DNA of 64,000 bases from Forficula auricularia (Eukaryota > Arthropoda > Insecta > Dermaptera > Forficulidae). The stretch lies in NCBI GenBank assembly GCA_024734495.1, contig JALMQS010000099.1, forward strand, positions 68,556,483 through 68,620,482, in the 5' to 3' direction. This document shows, piece after piece, positions 11,482 to 22,932 of the stretch (the stretch's first letter is position 1; each line of letters starts with the position of its first letter). The translations under genes were made by a program, and so were the position numbers. The notes under the pieces are model-generated. The model was given only the letters and a program-made list of their open reading frames with translations, did no database searches and was not told the DNA's origin.

Positions 11482-11560
11482 TAGGTTCAAGGCCCGCCTT
11501 CGGTGGGCCTTTTGCTAGCCAGGGAACTTCGCCCCCTGGACCCCCACGTGGCTATTTTAT
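11482..11560 (+). repeat. GC-rich double-hairpin repeat, copy 1
   Basis: GGCCCGCCTTCGGTGGGCC and then a stem close to GGGGCTTCGCCCC followed by CTGGACCCCC form two adjacent hairpins. The same pair occurs at 28.09-28.15 kb and, on the minus strand, at 32.15-32.22 kb. This is a dispersed transposon end of unknown class. The open frame at 11400-11615 is a by-product. Confidence 0.65.
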
Positions 11561-11630
11561 TGATGTTTTATACACGTGTAAAGAACACTTTCATATATCA
11601 ACTCTTGTGAATTAATTGTAATAGATTGAC

Positions 11631-11745
11631 GAAGAGGACAAAGTATATCTCTATATGAATGAATATAAAAAATTTATTTTTCCAGCAAAAGACAATATTT
11701 TATTGTCCTCTTCTGCTACTCAATTATTCGGCAAAAAGAATCTTT
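11631..11745. repeat. Fold-back repeat, copy 2
   Basis: GAAGAGGACAA (11631-11641) and TTGTCCTCTTC (11703-11713) form a perfect 11-bp stem, followed by TGCTACTC and CGGCAAAAAG as in the copy at 4.38 kb. Confidence 0.6.
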
Positions 11746-11759
11746 CAACTTTTTGTCTT

Positions 11760-13830
11760 GTAAAAATTCAATAAATAAGGTAAAAATCGTCATTTGGGGA
11801 GAATTATCCAATTAAAAATTAAAAATAATAAACTTTTAAAGTTTATTATTAGATTATAGAAAATTTAGGTTTAATTAGGGTCAAAATAGGTTTTTAATAA
11901 TTTCAATAGGCTGAAATTTCCTAGATTTCAAAACATTATAACAATGGGTTTTCAAATGATTTTGTTTTCTTTAAAGAATTCTACGGGCTAATTGAATTTT
12001 GGTTTTAATCTTTAAAATATATTTTTAAAGAAATTCCAAAAGCTAATTAATTCCTTTCAGTTAGTTTAGTTAGTATAGTTTCAATAATCCTTCATAATTA
12101 ACTTTGAAATAAATAAATAATATTGAAATGAATGAATGAGCTCGAATACATAAGCCAAAAGCCTTAGTTCTTTTGAAATGGCTGAGGGTCTTAAATACAA
12201 TAGAAAAATGATGAGATGAGATTTCTAAGTGTGTTTTTAAGAAAAAAGATTTTTAAATATATTTTATTTTAAATTAAATATTTTTCATCTATATATATAT
12301 AATCAAAAGCTTGGCTGAAACTTTTTTATTTTTTTCTACCCTATTAAAGACGGTTTTCAGATTTTTTTCAAATTTTTTCACCAACCCACAAGAAGTTAGG
12401 AATTTTTGAAAAAAATAGCTTTTTTTAAATAACCAAAACTTTTTCAAAAATTTAGTTATCATGAGGATTTTTTTTTTTAAATTTTGGTTTTAAATGTACT
12501 TTAAAAAAATAGATAGTTTTTTTAATTCTTTGTTGCAGTATTAAATTCTTCTTCAACGATAATGTGGTTAGAAACAGGGCCGCCAACATTTGTTTTTTTG
12601 CTAGTTTAGTTCTTTTATTGTTTGGCAAGCTAGGTTGGCTAACCTGATTATTTTTTAGTTTTTCCTGAATTTTCCAATTTTCCGGGCTACTTTTCCAATT
12701 TTTTTTACATATTAACCTGAATTGGACTATTACGAACATTTAAAACAAAATTAGCCAAATCGGTCCAGGCATTTGAGAGATCTGCGCTTACAAAGAAACA
12801 GAAATTCATTTTTATTATATAGATTTATTTATTTAAGTGCTACCTCAGCAAAGTTAATTGTGACTAAATTTTAGTGAATTTCTCGAGCCGATTAAAAATA
12901 CAAAGAAATAGAAGAAAAAGTCAACACTTTTTCAAGACTCGCTAGTTAGAGATGCAACAAGTAATTTCTTTTGTACATTTTTGTCTAAATAAGTCCAATT
13001 GAATATTCTCTCGCTATATAACTAGTATCGTTTAGGTCCGAGTGTTAAAGGCCATTCTTAATATAATAGAAATTGAGAAATTAATCTCTAATAGTCTAAA
13101 GCAGGTTTGACGTTGTATTTGGTACATGTTTGGAACTTGTATTTGGCTACCTTGCATTACACCTTAGTTCTAAAGAAAGAGGGATCATTCTATCCGTGCT
13201 CTTTATAGTTATTTGCATTGATCAGATTCTAATGAAATAATTGCACACTCGAACATAAAATAATAAAAAAGTGAAAACTTTTTCAATACTCGGTACACTA
13301 GAGCTGCCCTAGTAATTATTAATAAACTTAAATATAAATTGTTCATTTATGGATATACTATAACATCCTCTTAATATCTCCATAGAATAATTTAAAAAAT
13401 ATTTTCTGCCTTTTGAAGAACCAGATATTCCAAAATCTAATCAGTACTATGTGTATTGATAGTAACGATCTTTTTGAATTTCCTTTCTTGGGCTATCGGG
13501 GGTATCGGAATTCAGATATGGAAAGAGAAAAAAAATCATAGTTGAAAAATATTATTCTTCGCGTTTCAGACATTTTAAAGCACAATAAGCAAAAAATTAT
13601 CTTTATGCGTGATTTAATACTAGAGCCGCTTGGAAGGAAAGTATTTTTAACCTGAGTTCATGCTAGTGATATATATGATTATTAGTTTATCTCAATTAAT
13701 AAAAATTAAAAATCATTAGTACTTAATTGTTTTTCTTTGTTAATCACAAAAAAAGACTATCTTTTTAAATCATAAATACTTTGCTAAATATAATTCTCTC
13801 TTTGTAAAATCATATAGAAGTTGCTCATTT
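11760..13830. other. No gene recognised; possible dispersed repeat 12285-12830
   Basis: AT-rich. 12285-12830 begins in TATATATATAATC and ends with AATCGGTCCAGGC and ATTTTTATTATATAGAT, an arrangement common at the end of insect interspersed repeats. The 95-residue minus-strand frame inside it is Lys/Asn-rich and has no domain. Confidence 0.4.
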
Positions 13831-13831
13831 T

Positions 13832-13857
13832 TTTACCCATGCTTCGCATTGGATAAA
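13832..13857 (+). repeat. Orphan terminal hairpin of the A/B/C element family
   Basis: TTTACCCATGCTTCGCATTG followed by GATAAAGTAAAAAT matches the terminal hairpins at 796-821, 26828-26853 and 49879-49904. The rest of the element is absent. Confidence 0.6.
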
Positions 13858-13889
13858 GTAAAAATAATATTAATTAGGCGCGTGGCCCA

Positions 13890-13952
13890 AAGGAAATGAT
13901 TATTTCTGAAATTTTGCCCGCCTGCTGAAAAAGTTGGCCACCCCTGCTATCA
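13890..13952 (-). mobile_element. hAT-like terminus
   Basis: AAAAAGTTGGCCACCCCTG is the reverse complement of CAGGGGTGGCCAACTTTTT, a typical hAT end. It abuts the orphan hairpin at 13832-13857; the other end is lost. Confidence 0.5.
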
Positions 13953-16480
13953 AGAATAGAATTCATTCATTTTATCATAAAGAGAAATCAATGAAGTTGT
14001 CCTCTGCTTGATGCAAATAAACATATAAATTATAATATTTATTTGTTAGAACCTATCGTTTCCAAGATTTTATTATTTGAAAAGAACAACGATCTGAATA
14101 TTATTGTTCATTTTCACTTTCCTTCATCCTTGAACAAAAACACATCAAACCTCAATCAATATACGCTTTTATTTTTATTATAGTTTATCGATTCTAAAAC
14201 ACCTATATGTATAGAAAAGGAATTTTGCCTTGAGGCTCGCAATCGACAAGATTGAAAACTAATCTAGGATATCTTTAAAATGATTAAAACCAATATTTTT
14301 GTACAGGCAAATCTTTTGATTTTCAACTTAAATTAAACAACCTATATGTATTATATATCCATTTTATTTATATATCCACAAATCATCAACTGTTTTAATC
14401 TTTGAAGATAAAAGTGAAAAATAAAACTTTTTTAAGAATCAAAACGTTATTAGGGATTTGATAATATTTTTTTAAAGATGATTTTTAACTAGAATGATAT
14501 AACTTGGTAGGTAAGTTGAGGTAGAAAATAGTAATCCGAGCTAGTGTATACTCTGTGAGCTGAATCTATTTGACATGGAGTTTAAAGCATTAGCCAGGTG
14601 TCGTCAGATATATATGGGGCTCAATTCATATTTGGCGCGGATTGCTATTTTTATTTTAGAACTCAAGTTCGATTGCCGAGGAGGTATTTGATTTTTTCCT
14701 GAAAATATATCTCGGTCTTATCAGTTTTCAGTTCTAGAAATTCACCGGTAACTTTTTTTCAACTGGAAATATCAATATCGCCCTAAATAATCCACCTCAT
14801 CATTTTTGCCAATGTACCCCTCAATTTATTTTCTACTGTAAAATGATAAAAAATTTAATTACTTACAATTTCTGGTGGCACTTGTAATCAGTAATAGCAA
14901 GAATTGATGACAGTTTCTCAAATATTGCAACATTTTCTATTTTGACCTTTCTCTTCCTATTTTCCAACTTGCTCATAAAAGCTTTCAAGGTTCTATTAAT
15001 TTTATGATGTTTGTATCCTTATTTTGAATCTATCACTTCGGATTCAGTTTATTTAGCTAAAAACTCCAATCAGACAAAGCTTATATATACCTATATATAT
15101 GATATTTGTTCTTATTCAATTAAAATCAAAGCGGATAACATGCTTTCTTTCTCAAAATCAATCTTAAAGCTAAAAATCTACCCTGCATAGAATTATCCAT
15201 GAACCATTGAGTGGAGTAATTTGGACAGGATTCACGACGCTGACATTATTTAATTAATATTGTTAGAGTTCATGGCTGTGATGAAACTGTATTAGATGAA
15301 GGAGGAGGTATCAGCCAAAGATGGAATCACTGGGTTCAATAAAACACCTTCAATAAAACGTTTCGGCCTGAATTTATTTGCCCATCTTTATAGTTAATTA
15401 GGAGTTATACACAAAATGCGGTACACATATGTGATCGAACAAAGCCTTGTCAAAAATAAAAATAAAAATTTTTAGCTTCATGCAAATTTATAACGTGCCT
15501 GGACCCAAAAGTTTTAGAATGTAAGTCATAATTATTTAATTAATCTCATCTTGATCAGATTAATTATAAATAAGTTTTCGATTTCAAAATAAGGGTAAAT
15601 CTATTTTGATATTTTTGGTGACTCCTTAATAAAGGGTATGTCAGAGACAGTTGTTCTTCGTCTGACTGCTTAAAGGCAATCCCGAGTGGATGTGACACCA
15701 GGACAGACTGAAATGACAGCAGGTCTCACGGGAATTTATAACAGGTGAAATTAATGAGTTTTTCAAGAAAAACATTTTAATTATCATTTCAACAGCCATC
15801 TATTTATACCTGTCTAAATGGTATCAATATTTATGAATAATTGTAACATTATCTTGAAAACCGATCTTCTAAATGAAATTTAATACTTTTTTAAAATTAA
15901 CAAAGTTTTTATCCATGTAGACTAACTATGTACCTATATGTAAATTTCTAAAAAAGAATATCTAAAATATCCCGAAGATGTTGGTTTGTAATCTCAAAAT
16001 TCAAAGAAAAAATATATTAAATTTGTGGAAAAGTTAAAACTTTTTCAAACTGGGTATAATCTCAGCGAATGTTTGAGCCAGAGTTTGATCGCTTTAGGGA
16101 ACATTTTATCATGGAGTAGGTACATGACCATAAATATCAAAACTGTGATCCAAACGTTTAGCCAATCCAAGCTAAGACCCATTAGGTTCAATTCCCAGAG
16201 TTCATTTCGAAATTGCGTTCATCATTCCCAGATTTTTTTGGATCGTTACTCAAAATGGCTTTCTAAAAAAAAGAGGGTTCTTTCCTGGAGAGATGAGCAG
16301 ATATTCTTGGTTGTTTCTCAAAACAACGACAGATTGGATTTTGAATTTCATCAGCTCATAGGTTACAGCCGATCAAGAACTTGGCAAGTGAAGTTTCGAT
16401 TTTTTGTGATTTTTGACATTTTTCGAATGGAAGTTCTGAAAAAATAATGCGAAAAATCTTGGTAATGGAAATACAAATAT
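13953..16480. other. No gene recognised
   Basis: AT-rich. The 140-residue plus-strand frame at 16025-16447 has no recognisable domain. It lies just upstream of a truncated LINE and may include decayed LINE sequence, but I cannot show it. Confidence 0.4.
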
Positions 16481-16485
16481 TATGG

Positions 16486-17180
16486 AATCACTCGAATGGA
16501 ATGTCGCATCTGACCTGTCTTGGAATGAACACATCTCCTCTGTGGCGAAATCTGCAGCAAGGAAGATTGGCTTCTTATTCAGGTCCAAGTAATTTTACAA
16601 ACCCCCACAACTTCTCACCCTCTACAAGGCCCAAATCCGCCCCTGTCTCGATACGGCTCTTATCTATGGAGAGGAGCCTCAAAATATTCTCTTTCTACCC
16701 TGGATGCAATTCAGAAACGAGCCGTCAGGCTACTTAACGAGTCTACCCTCACCGACTCCCTCGACTCGCTGGCTCATCGAAGAAATGTCTCTGCCCTTTC
16801 CCTTTTCTATAGATACTATCACGGCAGGTGCTCTGATGAGATAAAATCAATAATTCCCCCCAAAGCTTGCTTTGCACGTAGCACGCGTTTCGCCGACTCC
16901 CAACACTCTTTCGCGGTCAAATTGGAAAAGTGCCGGACCACTTCATTCGCCAATACATATATCCCCATGGCTTCAAGGAACTGGAACTCTCTCCCAGCCT
17001 CCATCTTTCCCAGCACCTATAATCTTCAAACCTTCAAAACCGGGGTGCATAGACACCTACGTCTACACCATCTCACTTAATCAACTTTCCCTTCTCTTCG
17101 GTAATGCAAGGGTCTTTCGAGATGCATAGGAGCTGCATCTTTACTGGTGCACCCCTTCTTGCATTCGATTGCATTAAAAA
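16486..17180 (+). pseudogene. 5'-truncated Jockey/CR1-like LINE, C-terminus plus poly(A)
   Basis: The plus strand reads in order LSWNEHISSVAKSAARKIG, then (after a TAA) TLYKAQIRPCLDTALIYGEE, DAIQKRAVRLLNE, LAHRRNVSALSLFYRYYHG, RNWNSLPASIFPSTYNL and FKTGVHRHL, with one frame change. These are the standard blocks after the RT domain in Jockey/CR1-group LINEs. A short 3' UTR ends in GATTGCATT plus 12 A near 17185. The RT palm and endonuclease are missing, as in 5'-truncated insertions. Fragments of the same region occur at 8038-8230 and 37440-37640. Confidence 0.8.
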
Positions 17181-17364
17181 AAAAAAACTAACTCTCTGCA
17201 GCAGTGCTCCAAACGATGTGAATTCAAAAATTCCTTAAAATATTGAGATTTTTATGTGTGTATGCTATATTTATTTTTTCAAATTAGCACTCATTTTCCA
17301 AAATAAGTTTAAAACGTAAAATAAATTAGAAAATGTGTCGAAAGGTTTCGAAGAAGATTATTAA

Positions 17365-17960
17365 TTATATTTGGGATCAAACGGTCTTAGAGAATTGAAA
17401 AAATATATTTTATTTGAAATATCTCAAAAAAACTTTGTTGAAAAACAAAAAAATTGCAATTGTGAAATTTCTGATTTTGACAAAAAATTAGAAATATCCA
17501 ATTATAGAAATTTTGGTATATTTGAGATCAGACGATTCTAGAGAATTGAAAAAAATATATTATTTCAAATATCTCACAATTTTGACGAAAAACGAAAAAA
17601 TGGTAAGGCTAAATCCTTGTGAAATTTCTGATTTAGACAAAAAATTCAAAATATCCAGAATTATAGAAATTTTAATATATTTGGGATCAGACGGTCCTAG
17701 AGAATTGAAAAAATATACTTTATTTTTAATATCTCAAAAAACGAAAAAATGGCAAGGCTATAGCTTTGTGAAATTTCTGATTTAGACAAAAAATTTGAAA
17801 TATTCATTTTATAGAAATTTTAGTATATTTGGGATCATAACGGTCCTAGAGAATTGAAAAAAAATATTTTATTTCAAATATCTCAAAAAAAAAAAAATTG
17901 TCTAAAAATGAAAAAATGGCAAGGCTGTGAAATTTGAAATATCCAAATTATAGAAATTTT
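17365..17960 (+). repeat. ~150-bp tandem repeat, four units
   Basis: The anchor TATTTGGGATCA...ACGGTC(C/T)TAGAGAATTG recurs near 17370, 17519, 17678 and 17826, so units are about 150 bp. Units are AT-rich and diverge by indels. The open frame at 17513-17785 is repeat-encoded and reads the same peptide twice. Confidence 0.85.
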
Positions 17961-19200
17961 AAGTAAGTATATTCTTAAATTTTTAATTTGAAACTAAATT
18001 CCAAGATTTCCGAAAAAATATTCAATATATTGGTATTTTTGTGAATCTATGTATTTTCAGAAGACATAATTTTTTCCCCTCAAACTTTGAGATTCAATGC
18101 TTACAAGTCCATTCAAAACATTGAATTTAAATAAAAATTTAATGTCTTTCTATTAAAATTCTTTAAAAATTCTCTCTTTAGAAACAAACATTTCTCCCTT
18201 CACAATCAAGAATTATTCATTATTTGATGGTCATTGGCAAGTGACATAGCAATCAAAGTAAATCTGAGGGTACAGGGCAGGGGGCTGCACCCCAGGCGGC
18301 CTGATGCCTATCAAATAATATCTTAAATCGTGGTTTCGTACATGATACAAATATTTAATAAGAGGAAGGGCTCGCGTTTTAAAGTCCAACTCTGGATTCA
18401 CTTAAGCTCTTCGCGACCCTGTCAGTAACTTAAAGGATTTCACCAAATTTCGGCATAATTATAATAAAATGGGTTAAAACAATTTAGATTTTAGGGCGGG
18501 AAAAATAAAAGTTTCAATTGAAAGTTAAATCTCTGGGGAAATATTTATAAATAAGTGCCTATAAGAAGCCTTCCTAAGGGGTGGCTCCCCTTGTAAGACT
18601 CAACAGCGTAATTGCTATAAGACACTTTCCAAAGGGCACTCACTTCCACGGGTCAAACGCTTCAAGGGAATATGCAATATTAAAGTTGACTCTCGTTATC
18701 AACCCTGACACTCCCTCCGATAACCATGTTATAAATATTAAAAGTCGAAAATTATGTTTTAATCCCTTTTAACAAAAATGAACAGGTTGTGAATGAAGTG
18801 TGAATGACAAGAAGTCCATCAACCAACAATTATTTTTTTCAATGCAAGTTACGTTCTTTGTGAATTTCGGTGGTTTGGCTATTTTTGACACCTATTTGAG
18901 CTATAAAAGTAAAACTTGGATAAAAGTACATTCTATCAAATTTCAAACTAGCTGTAACTGTCCAACGATTCGATTTTTTCTCATTTTCTGCCAATCAAGC
19001 TCACTACAAAAATAAAATACAATTTTCTAGATTCGAATTCATAATTAATGATGATAGGTTTCTAAGAGGACAAAGGATTTAATAAATTAATGAAGATTTT
19101 ATATAAACGATTCACGACTTTTCGCTTTTAATCAACGTTTTTTCAGGGTCTTGATATTCCACTAAACATTAATTATATTAAGATTGGAATAATTTTTGGA
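17961..19200. other. No gene recognised
   Basis: AT-rich. GGGGGCTGCACCCC near 18280 is a short GC hairpin similar in style to the repeat ends at 11.5 and 28.1 kb. Frames at 18581-18772 and 18800-19015 carry no known domain. Confidence 0.4.
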
Positions 19201-19287
19201 GACGGACTGATAAAGGAAATAGAGTGGATATTAATGAGGCAGTCCATAAAAAGAAGATAATTTGTACTATCTTTTTATTCATAAACC

Positions 19288-19320
19288 GACGTTTCGGAGG
19301 CTATTCCCTCCTTCTTCAGG
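19288..19320 (-). ncRNA. Minimal hammerhead-ribozyme-like motif
   Basis: The minus strand reads CTGAAGA, a spacer A, GGAGG-loop-CCTCC as stem II, then GAAAC and GTC. This is the core order CUGANGA - stem II - GAAA - GUC with almost no stem III, as described for Penelope-like elements. One extra base precedes stem II. Cleavage activity is inferred only. Confidence 0.5.
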
Positions 19321-19515
19321 GTTTTGACTTTCCCCTCTGTCACCTCTTTCAGTGGCAGTAAAAATAATATATTGTATTTCATTCTCAGCAGATCTACATT
19401 ATAATTCTGCTGAGAATGAAATACAATTTTGTTGTATTATTGTTACTGCCCCTGAAAGAGGAGAAAGAGAGAGGGGAATGTCGCATTTGATTTCCTTCAC
19501 TGACTTTTCAAAACC

Positions 19516-19547
19516 CTGAAGAAGGATGGAATAGCCTCCGAAACGTC
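19516..19547 (+). ncRNA. Minimal hammerhead-ribozyme-like motif
   Basis: Plus-strand partner of the motif at 19288-19320: CTGAAGA, a weakened stem II (GGATGG...CCTCC), then GAAACGTC. Its stem is less perfect than the partner's, suggesting decay. Confidence 0.45.
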
Positions 19548-19616
19548 GGTTTATGAATAAAAAGATAGTATAAATTATCTTCTTTTTTTGGACTGCCTCA
19601 TCAATATCCACTAAAC

Positions 19617-20270
19617 ATTTATTATATTATAGATAATAAATGTTTTTGAGTGAATGGTTTCATAATAGATTGGAATAATGTATGAGATTTCATACAATTT
19701 TTTTGTTCACTTGTGAGTTAGTTTTTGTTAAACATAAGAGGAAAAACAATTAATAGCAAGGCAGGGAAATGTATAATGCAATATCAAGGGTCAGATAAAA
19801 CTCTGATTAAACGCTAAATGTTGTGCTTGAAGATGTGCTAAGTTTGCATTTATTTATTTGATCCTTTGTCCTCTTAGAAATCTATCATCATGTTATAATG
19901 AATTCATATCGAAACTTAAATAGTGAATAATTATAATAAAAAGTAAAATGATTTTTTGTTACTTAATAGAAAAATTGTTAAATCATCAAAATTTGCAGAG
20001 GGAATTCTAAATTTTGAATAAGTTTTCTGTTTTTTGTTCTTTAGCAGCTTTTTTTAATCCACTTCTGGGCATAAATCTCACCTGCCTTTTAGCAAAGTGC
20101 CCCAATAATCAAAAAGATTTTCCATGGAGTTGCAAAAAGGTTGTCAGTGTAATCAATTTCCTTGAACAAAAACAAAATAAATAAATTAATAAAATCTAAC
20201 GTTTAAAATAGTAAATTTTCTAAAAAAAAAGTAACTAAAATTTAATCCAAAAGGAAACATGACAGAGAAT
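19617..20270. other. No gene seen
   Basis: AT-rich sequence without supported frames, repeats or RNA genes. Confidence 0.5.
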
Positions 20271-20271
20271 T

Positions 20272-20350
20272 CTCCCTGTTGCCTAGTTGGGTAAATCGCT
20301 TTCTTAAGACTATACAAGAAATATCAAAGATTCGAATCCTGCCGGGTGCT
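20272..20350 (+). pseudogene. tRNA-like sequence (degenerate tRNA or SINE head)
   Basis: TTGCCTAGTTGGGTAAATCGC fits a Pol III A box in a D-arm context, and GATTCGAATCC (about 20331-20341) fits a B box/T-arm. The acceptor stem does not pair convincingly, so a working tRNA is unlikely. A truncated SINE head is the alternative. Confidence 0.4.
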
Positions 20351-20424
20351 CAATTATCCCTTTTCAAAAATCAGTTGAAAAATAGATCAAAAGTTATAGT
20401 TAAGAAAAAGTTTTAATTTAATTC

Positions 20425-20890
20425 AACTCCCAGGAAAAGTTTTCAGGCAAAAAGCTAAAATTTGGTCCATTCTAATATATTTGTGTACCAATTTTCAGCT
20501 TATCAACTAAAACCTTTCAAGATTGTCATTTTGCACTCTCAAGAAACGTTTTCAGGTAAAAAACTAAAATTTGGTGCATTCTAATATATTTGCGTACCTA
20601 TCAGCTCATCAACTAAAACCTTTCAAGATTGGCATTTTTTACTCTCATGAAACGTTTTCAGGTAAAAATCTAAAATTTGGTCCATTTTAAGATATTTGCG
20701 TACCAATTTTCAGCTCCTTAAATAAAACCTTTCAAGATTGGCATTTTGTACTCTCAAGAAACGTTTACAGGTAAAAATCTAAAATTTGGTACTGATATTT
20801 ATGTACCAATTTTCATCTCATTAAATAAAACCTTTCAAGATTGGCATTTTGTACTCTCAAGAAACGTTTTCAGGTAAAAAGCTATAATTT
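20425..20890 (+). repeat. ~108-bp tandem repeat, four-plus units
   Basis: The anchor TTTTCAGG(T/C)AAAAA.CTAAAATTTGG recurs near 20440, 20547, 20656, 20765 and 20870. Each unit also contains TACCAATTTTCA, AACCTTTCAAGATTG and CTCTCAAGAAACG. It directly follows the tRNA-like sequence. Confidence 0.85.
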
Positions 20891-21500
20891 AATATGTAAA
20901 ATAGGCATGGTTTTATAGAAATTCTGAATTTGATTTGAAAAAGTCTGATTTCTATTTTTAAAATCATGGATTTGATATAGAAAAGTCCGCACTTGATTTT
21001 TAAAATCTGAATTTGATATGGAAAAGCCGAATTTGAAATTAAAAACATAAATCTAATACGATCTGTCTAGATGCCCATAATCCATGATACTTCAAAAACG
21101 TAAAGTCATAATTTTTTTTTTTGTCGGTCCGGATTCCTCATTCTTATCACTAGTCAAGAACGGAGAATCGTTCAATTCGTTCTAGTGCCAAAAATGTTTA
21201 TTTTATTTTATTACTCCAACAGACACACACAGATAGATGGAGAGAGAGATTTTCAATTTTTTGGATTTAAAGTACCTGAAAAATTGTAGAAAAAAATCGA
21301 ATTGAAATTTTTTTTACCAAAATAAAAAATAAAATCATTTGATTTGCAAATTTTATTATCAAATTAAACACGCCCAGCATTCTTTAGCTTGAAAGCCTTA
21401 CGAGGAATTTTTATTAGAAAAAATAAATGATTAATTTTATTAAAAATAAATTTCGAATGAATTGATTTTCTAAAATGAACAGCCCATAATAATTATCTGT
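20891..21500. other. No gene seen
   Basis: AT-rich. 20900-21060 has a loose repetition of short AAATTTGATTTG-like words. No supported frame or RNA. Confidence 0.45.
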
Positions 21501-21515
21501 AAATTCTTGTTTATT

Positions 21516-21669
21516 GGGGGTCGGTTGGCCAAGAGGATAGCCTAACAGCCTGCTAATCAAGTGGACCTGGGTTCGAATCCGACTCGCGGCAACCGGCTAA
21601 AATCGGATCCCTAGATAGAAGACAAAAAATAATAGTATCGTAAATAGGCTGATGGTTAGAAAGGCCGAA
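21516..21669 (+). mobile_element. tRNA-derived SINE with 14-bp target-site duplication
   Basis: The head GGTTGGCCAAGAGGATAGCC and GGTTCGAATCC (B box) give a Pol III promoter. The body CCGGCTAAAATCGGATCCCTAG is shared with the SINE at 29.83 kb (CCGGCTATAATCTGATTCCTAG), and the 3' end has GGCTGATGG. Flanks AATTCTTGTTTATT (21502-21515) and AATTCTTATTTATT (21670-21683) match at 13 of 14 positions. Confidence 0.8.
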
Positions 21670-22065
21670 AATTCTTATTTATTTGATAAAAAATCTACTT
21701 AATAAAAATAAATATATTGTATATAATTATTTATTGAAAAAAATTCGATAAATTTTTTCTTTCCTTAAAAGCAAATGAAAAGAATCTTCGAAATTTCGAA
21801 AAAATATTTCCCTTATTTCATTGAAAATATTTTAAAAATAATTAAAGATAAAAATATTAAAAAAAATAATAAATTCTCTGAAATGCAATTGGGCTAGAAT
21901 TTCTCACCCTGGTATAGAAAGAAAAGGATGCCAAATAGAAGCTTGGGCACTTTTATAATAAACCCGGATACATGTCGACACAAGTCCATATCCATTAGAG
22001 AGATTGAAACAAGCTCAGACACGAATCACGAAATAAAGAATTTTCTATTAATCAAGTATAGTAAG

Positions 22066-22282
22066 GGGGAGTGGGGTAGCTTAGTCACCTAACGCACTGG
22101 CTTGGCTTTGGCATCGATCGATTATGACGATGTTGAAGTGGAGGTCCAGGGTTCGATCCTAGCTGGCAAATAAAAATTTCTACCCGCTGAAAACTCGGCT
22201 CCCTCACTAACCCTACTAACACTCTACTTATGTGCTGTCTAAATGGGCTTTGTTCCCGGTGACATTAAATAAATAAAAAAAA
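22066..22282 (+). mobile_element. tRNA-derived SINE, second family, poly(A)-tailed
   Basis: GGGGTAGCTTAGTCACCTAACGC resembles an A box/D-arm and GGTTCGATCC is a B box. The 3' end is TTAAATAAAT plus a ten-A tail. Flanks AAGTATAGTAAG (22054-22065) and AAGTATAGCAAG (22283-22294) match at 11 of 12. The body and tail differ from the SINEs at 21.5 and 29.8 kb, so a different LINE partner is likely. Confidence 0.8.
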
Positions 22283-22792
22283 AAGTATAGCAAGAGTTTT
22301 ATCATAGCGTCTACTTCTCCTTAATACAAACTAACTATTTTAATACTAATAATAAAATAAACTGCAACGGATCGTTGCTTAACTTTATCCAAATTTACTT
22401 GAAATATTAATATGTTTATTCCTTTATTATTAATCAGATATCACTTTCAATTTGATGTTCATGTTGACTTTAAGTCAAAAATAATGATCGATTCTCATTT
22501 AAAAGTCGAGGAATAAACATTCTACATTGGAATTTTGACGTTTCGGTTATTATTAGTAACCAGTGCTGAAGACATGGAGCAATCCACTTAAAATCAAAAA
22601 TAGCGATCGATTCTCATCTAATACTTGAGGAATAACAATTCTATATTAGGTTTTTGAAGTTTCCATTATTATTGGTAACTATTGCTGAAGACATGGAGGA
22701 ATCGGCTTAAAATCAAAAATAACGATCGATTCTTATCTAATACTAGCGGAATAACCTTATATATATTTGTTGGCCGATAAAACTAAAGAATT

Positions 22793-22837
22793 CCGGAGGT
22801 AAACTAGCCCCTCGTTCGGATCTCCGGGAAGGGGCTA
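22793..22837 (+). other. Possible pseudoknot in RTE 5' leader
   Basis: CCGGAG (22793-22798) pairs with CTCCGG (22822-22827), and TAGCCCCT (22805-22812) pairs perfectly with AGGGGCTA (22830-22837). The pairs interleave, giving an H-type pseudoknot topology at the element's 5' end. No P4 helix or catalytic-C junction of an HDV-like ribozyme is present, so function is open. Confidence 0.35.
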
Positions 22838-22932
22838 CCCGAGGAGAGACCATCATAAAGGGAAAAATAAATAATGACTTTCTACGAGTCGGAGCGTGGA
22901 ATGTTAGGACGCTAAAGGGAATAGATAAACTA

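Larger units (their letters stand above)
19203..19616. mobile_element. Head-to-head pair of Penelope-like terminal repeats
   Basis: A left arm (about 19205-19395) and right arm (about 19400-19615) are inverted copies sharing GCAGTCC, AGATAAT, TTCATAAACCGACGTTTCGG, the CCTGAAGAAGG block and ATGAAATACAAT. The central palindrome is ATTCTCAGCAGA/TCTGCTGAGAAT. Each arm holds a hammerhead-like core. Penelope-like retroelements carry minimal hammerheads in their flanking pseudo-LTRs; no RT or GIY-YIG coding remains here. Confidence 0.6.

Noticed and set aside
12452..12739. 95-codon minus-strand frame
   Set aside because: Lys/Asn-rich translation of AT-rich DNA in a probable interspersed repeat.
16025..16447. 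140-codon plus-strand frame
   Set aside because: No domain recognised and no compositional shift. It ends just before a truncated LINE; not enough to call a gene.
17513..17785. 90-codon frame
   Set aside because: It lies wholly inside the 150-bp tandem repeat and encodes the same low-complexity peptide twice.
20272..20350. Functional tRNA gene
   Set aside because: The A and B boxes are recognisable but the acceptor stem does not pair and no clear anticodon arm of normal size forms.
22787..22850. HDV-like self-cleaving ribozyme at the RTE 5' end
   Set aside because: The interleaved P1/P2-like stems exist, but there is a 6-nt gap between them, no P3 hairpin, and no room for P4 with the catalytic C. 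Kept only as a generic pseudoknot.
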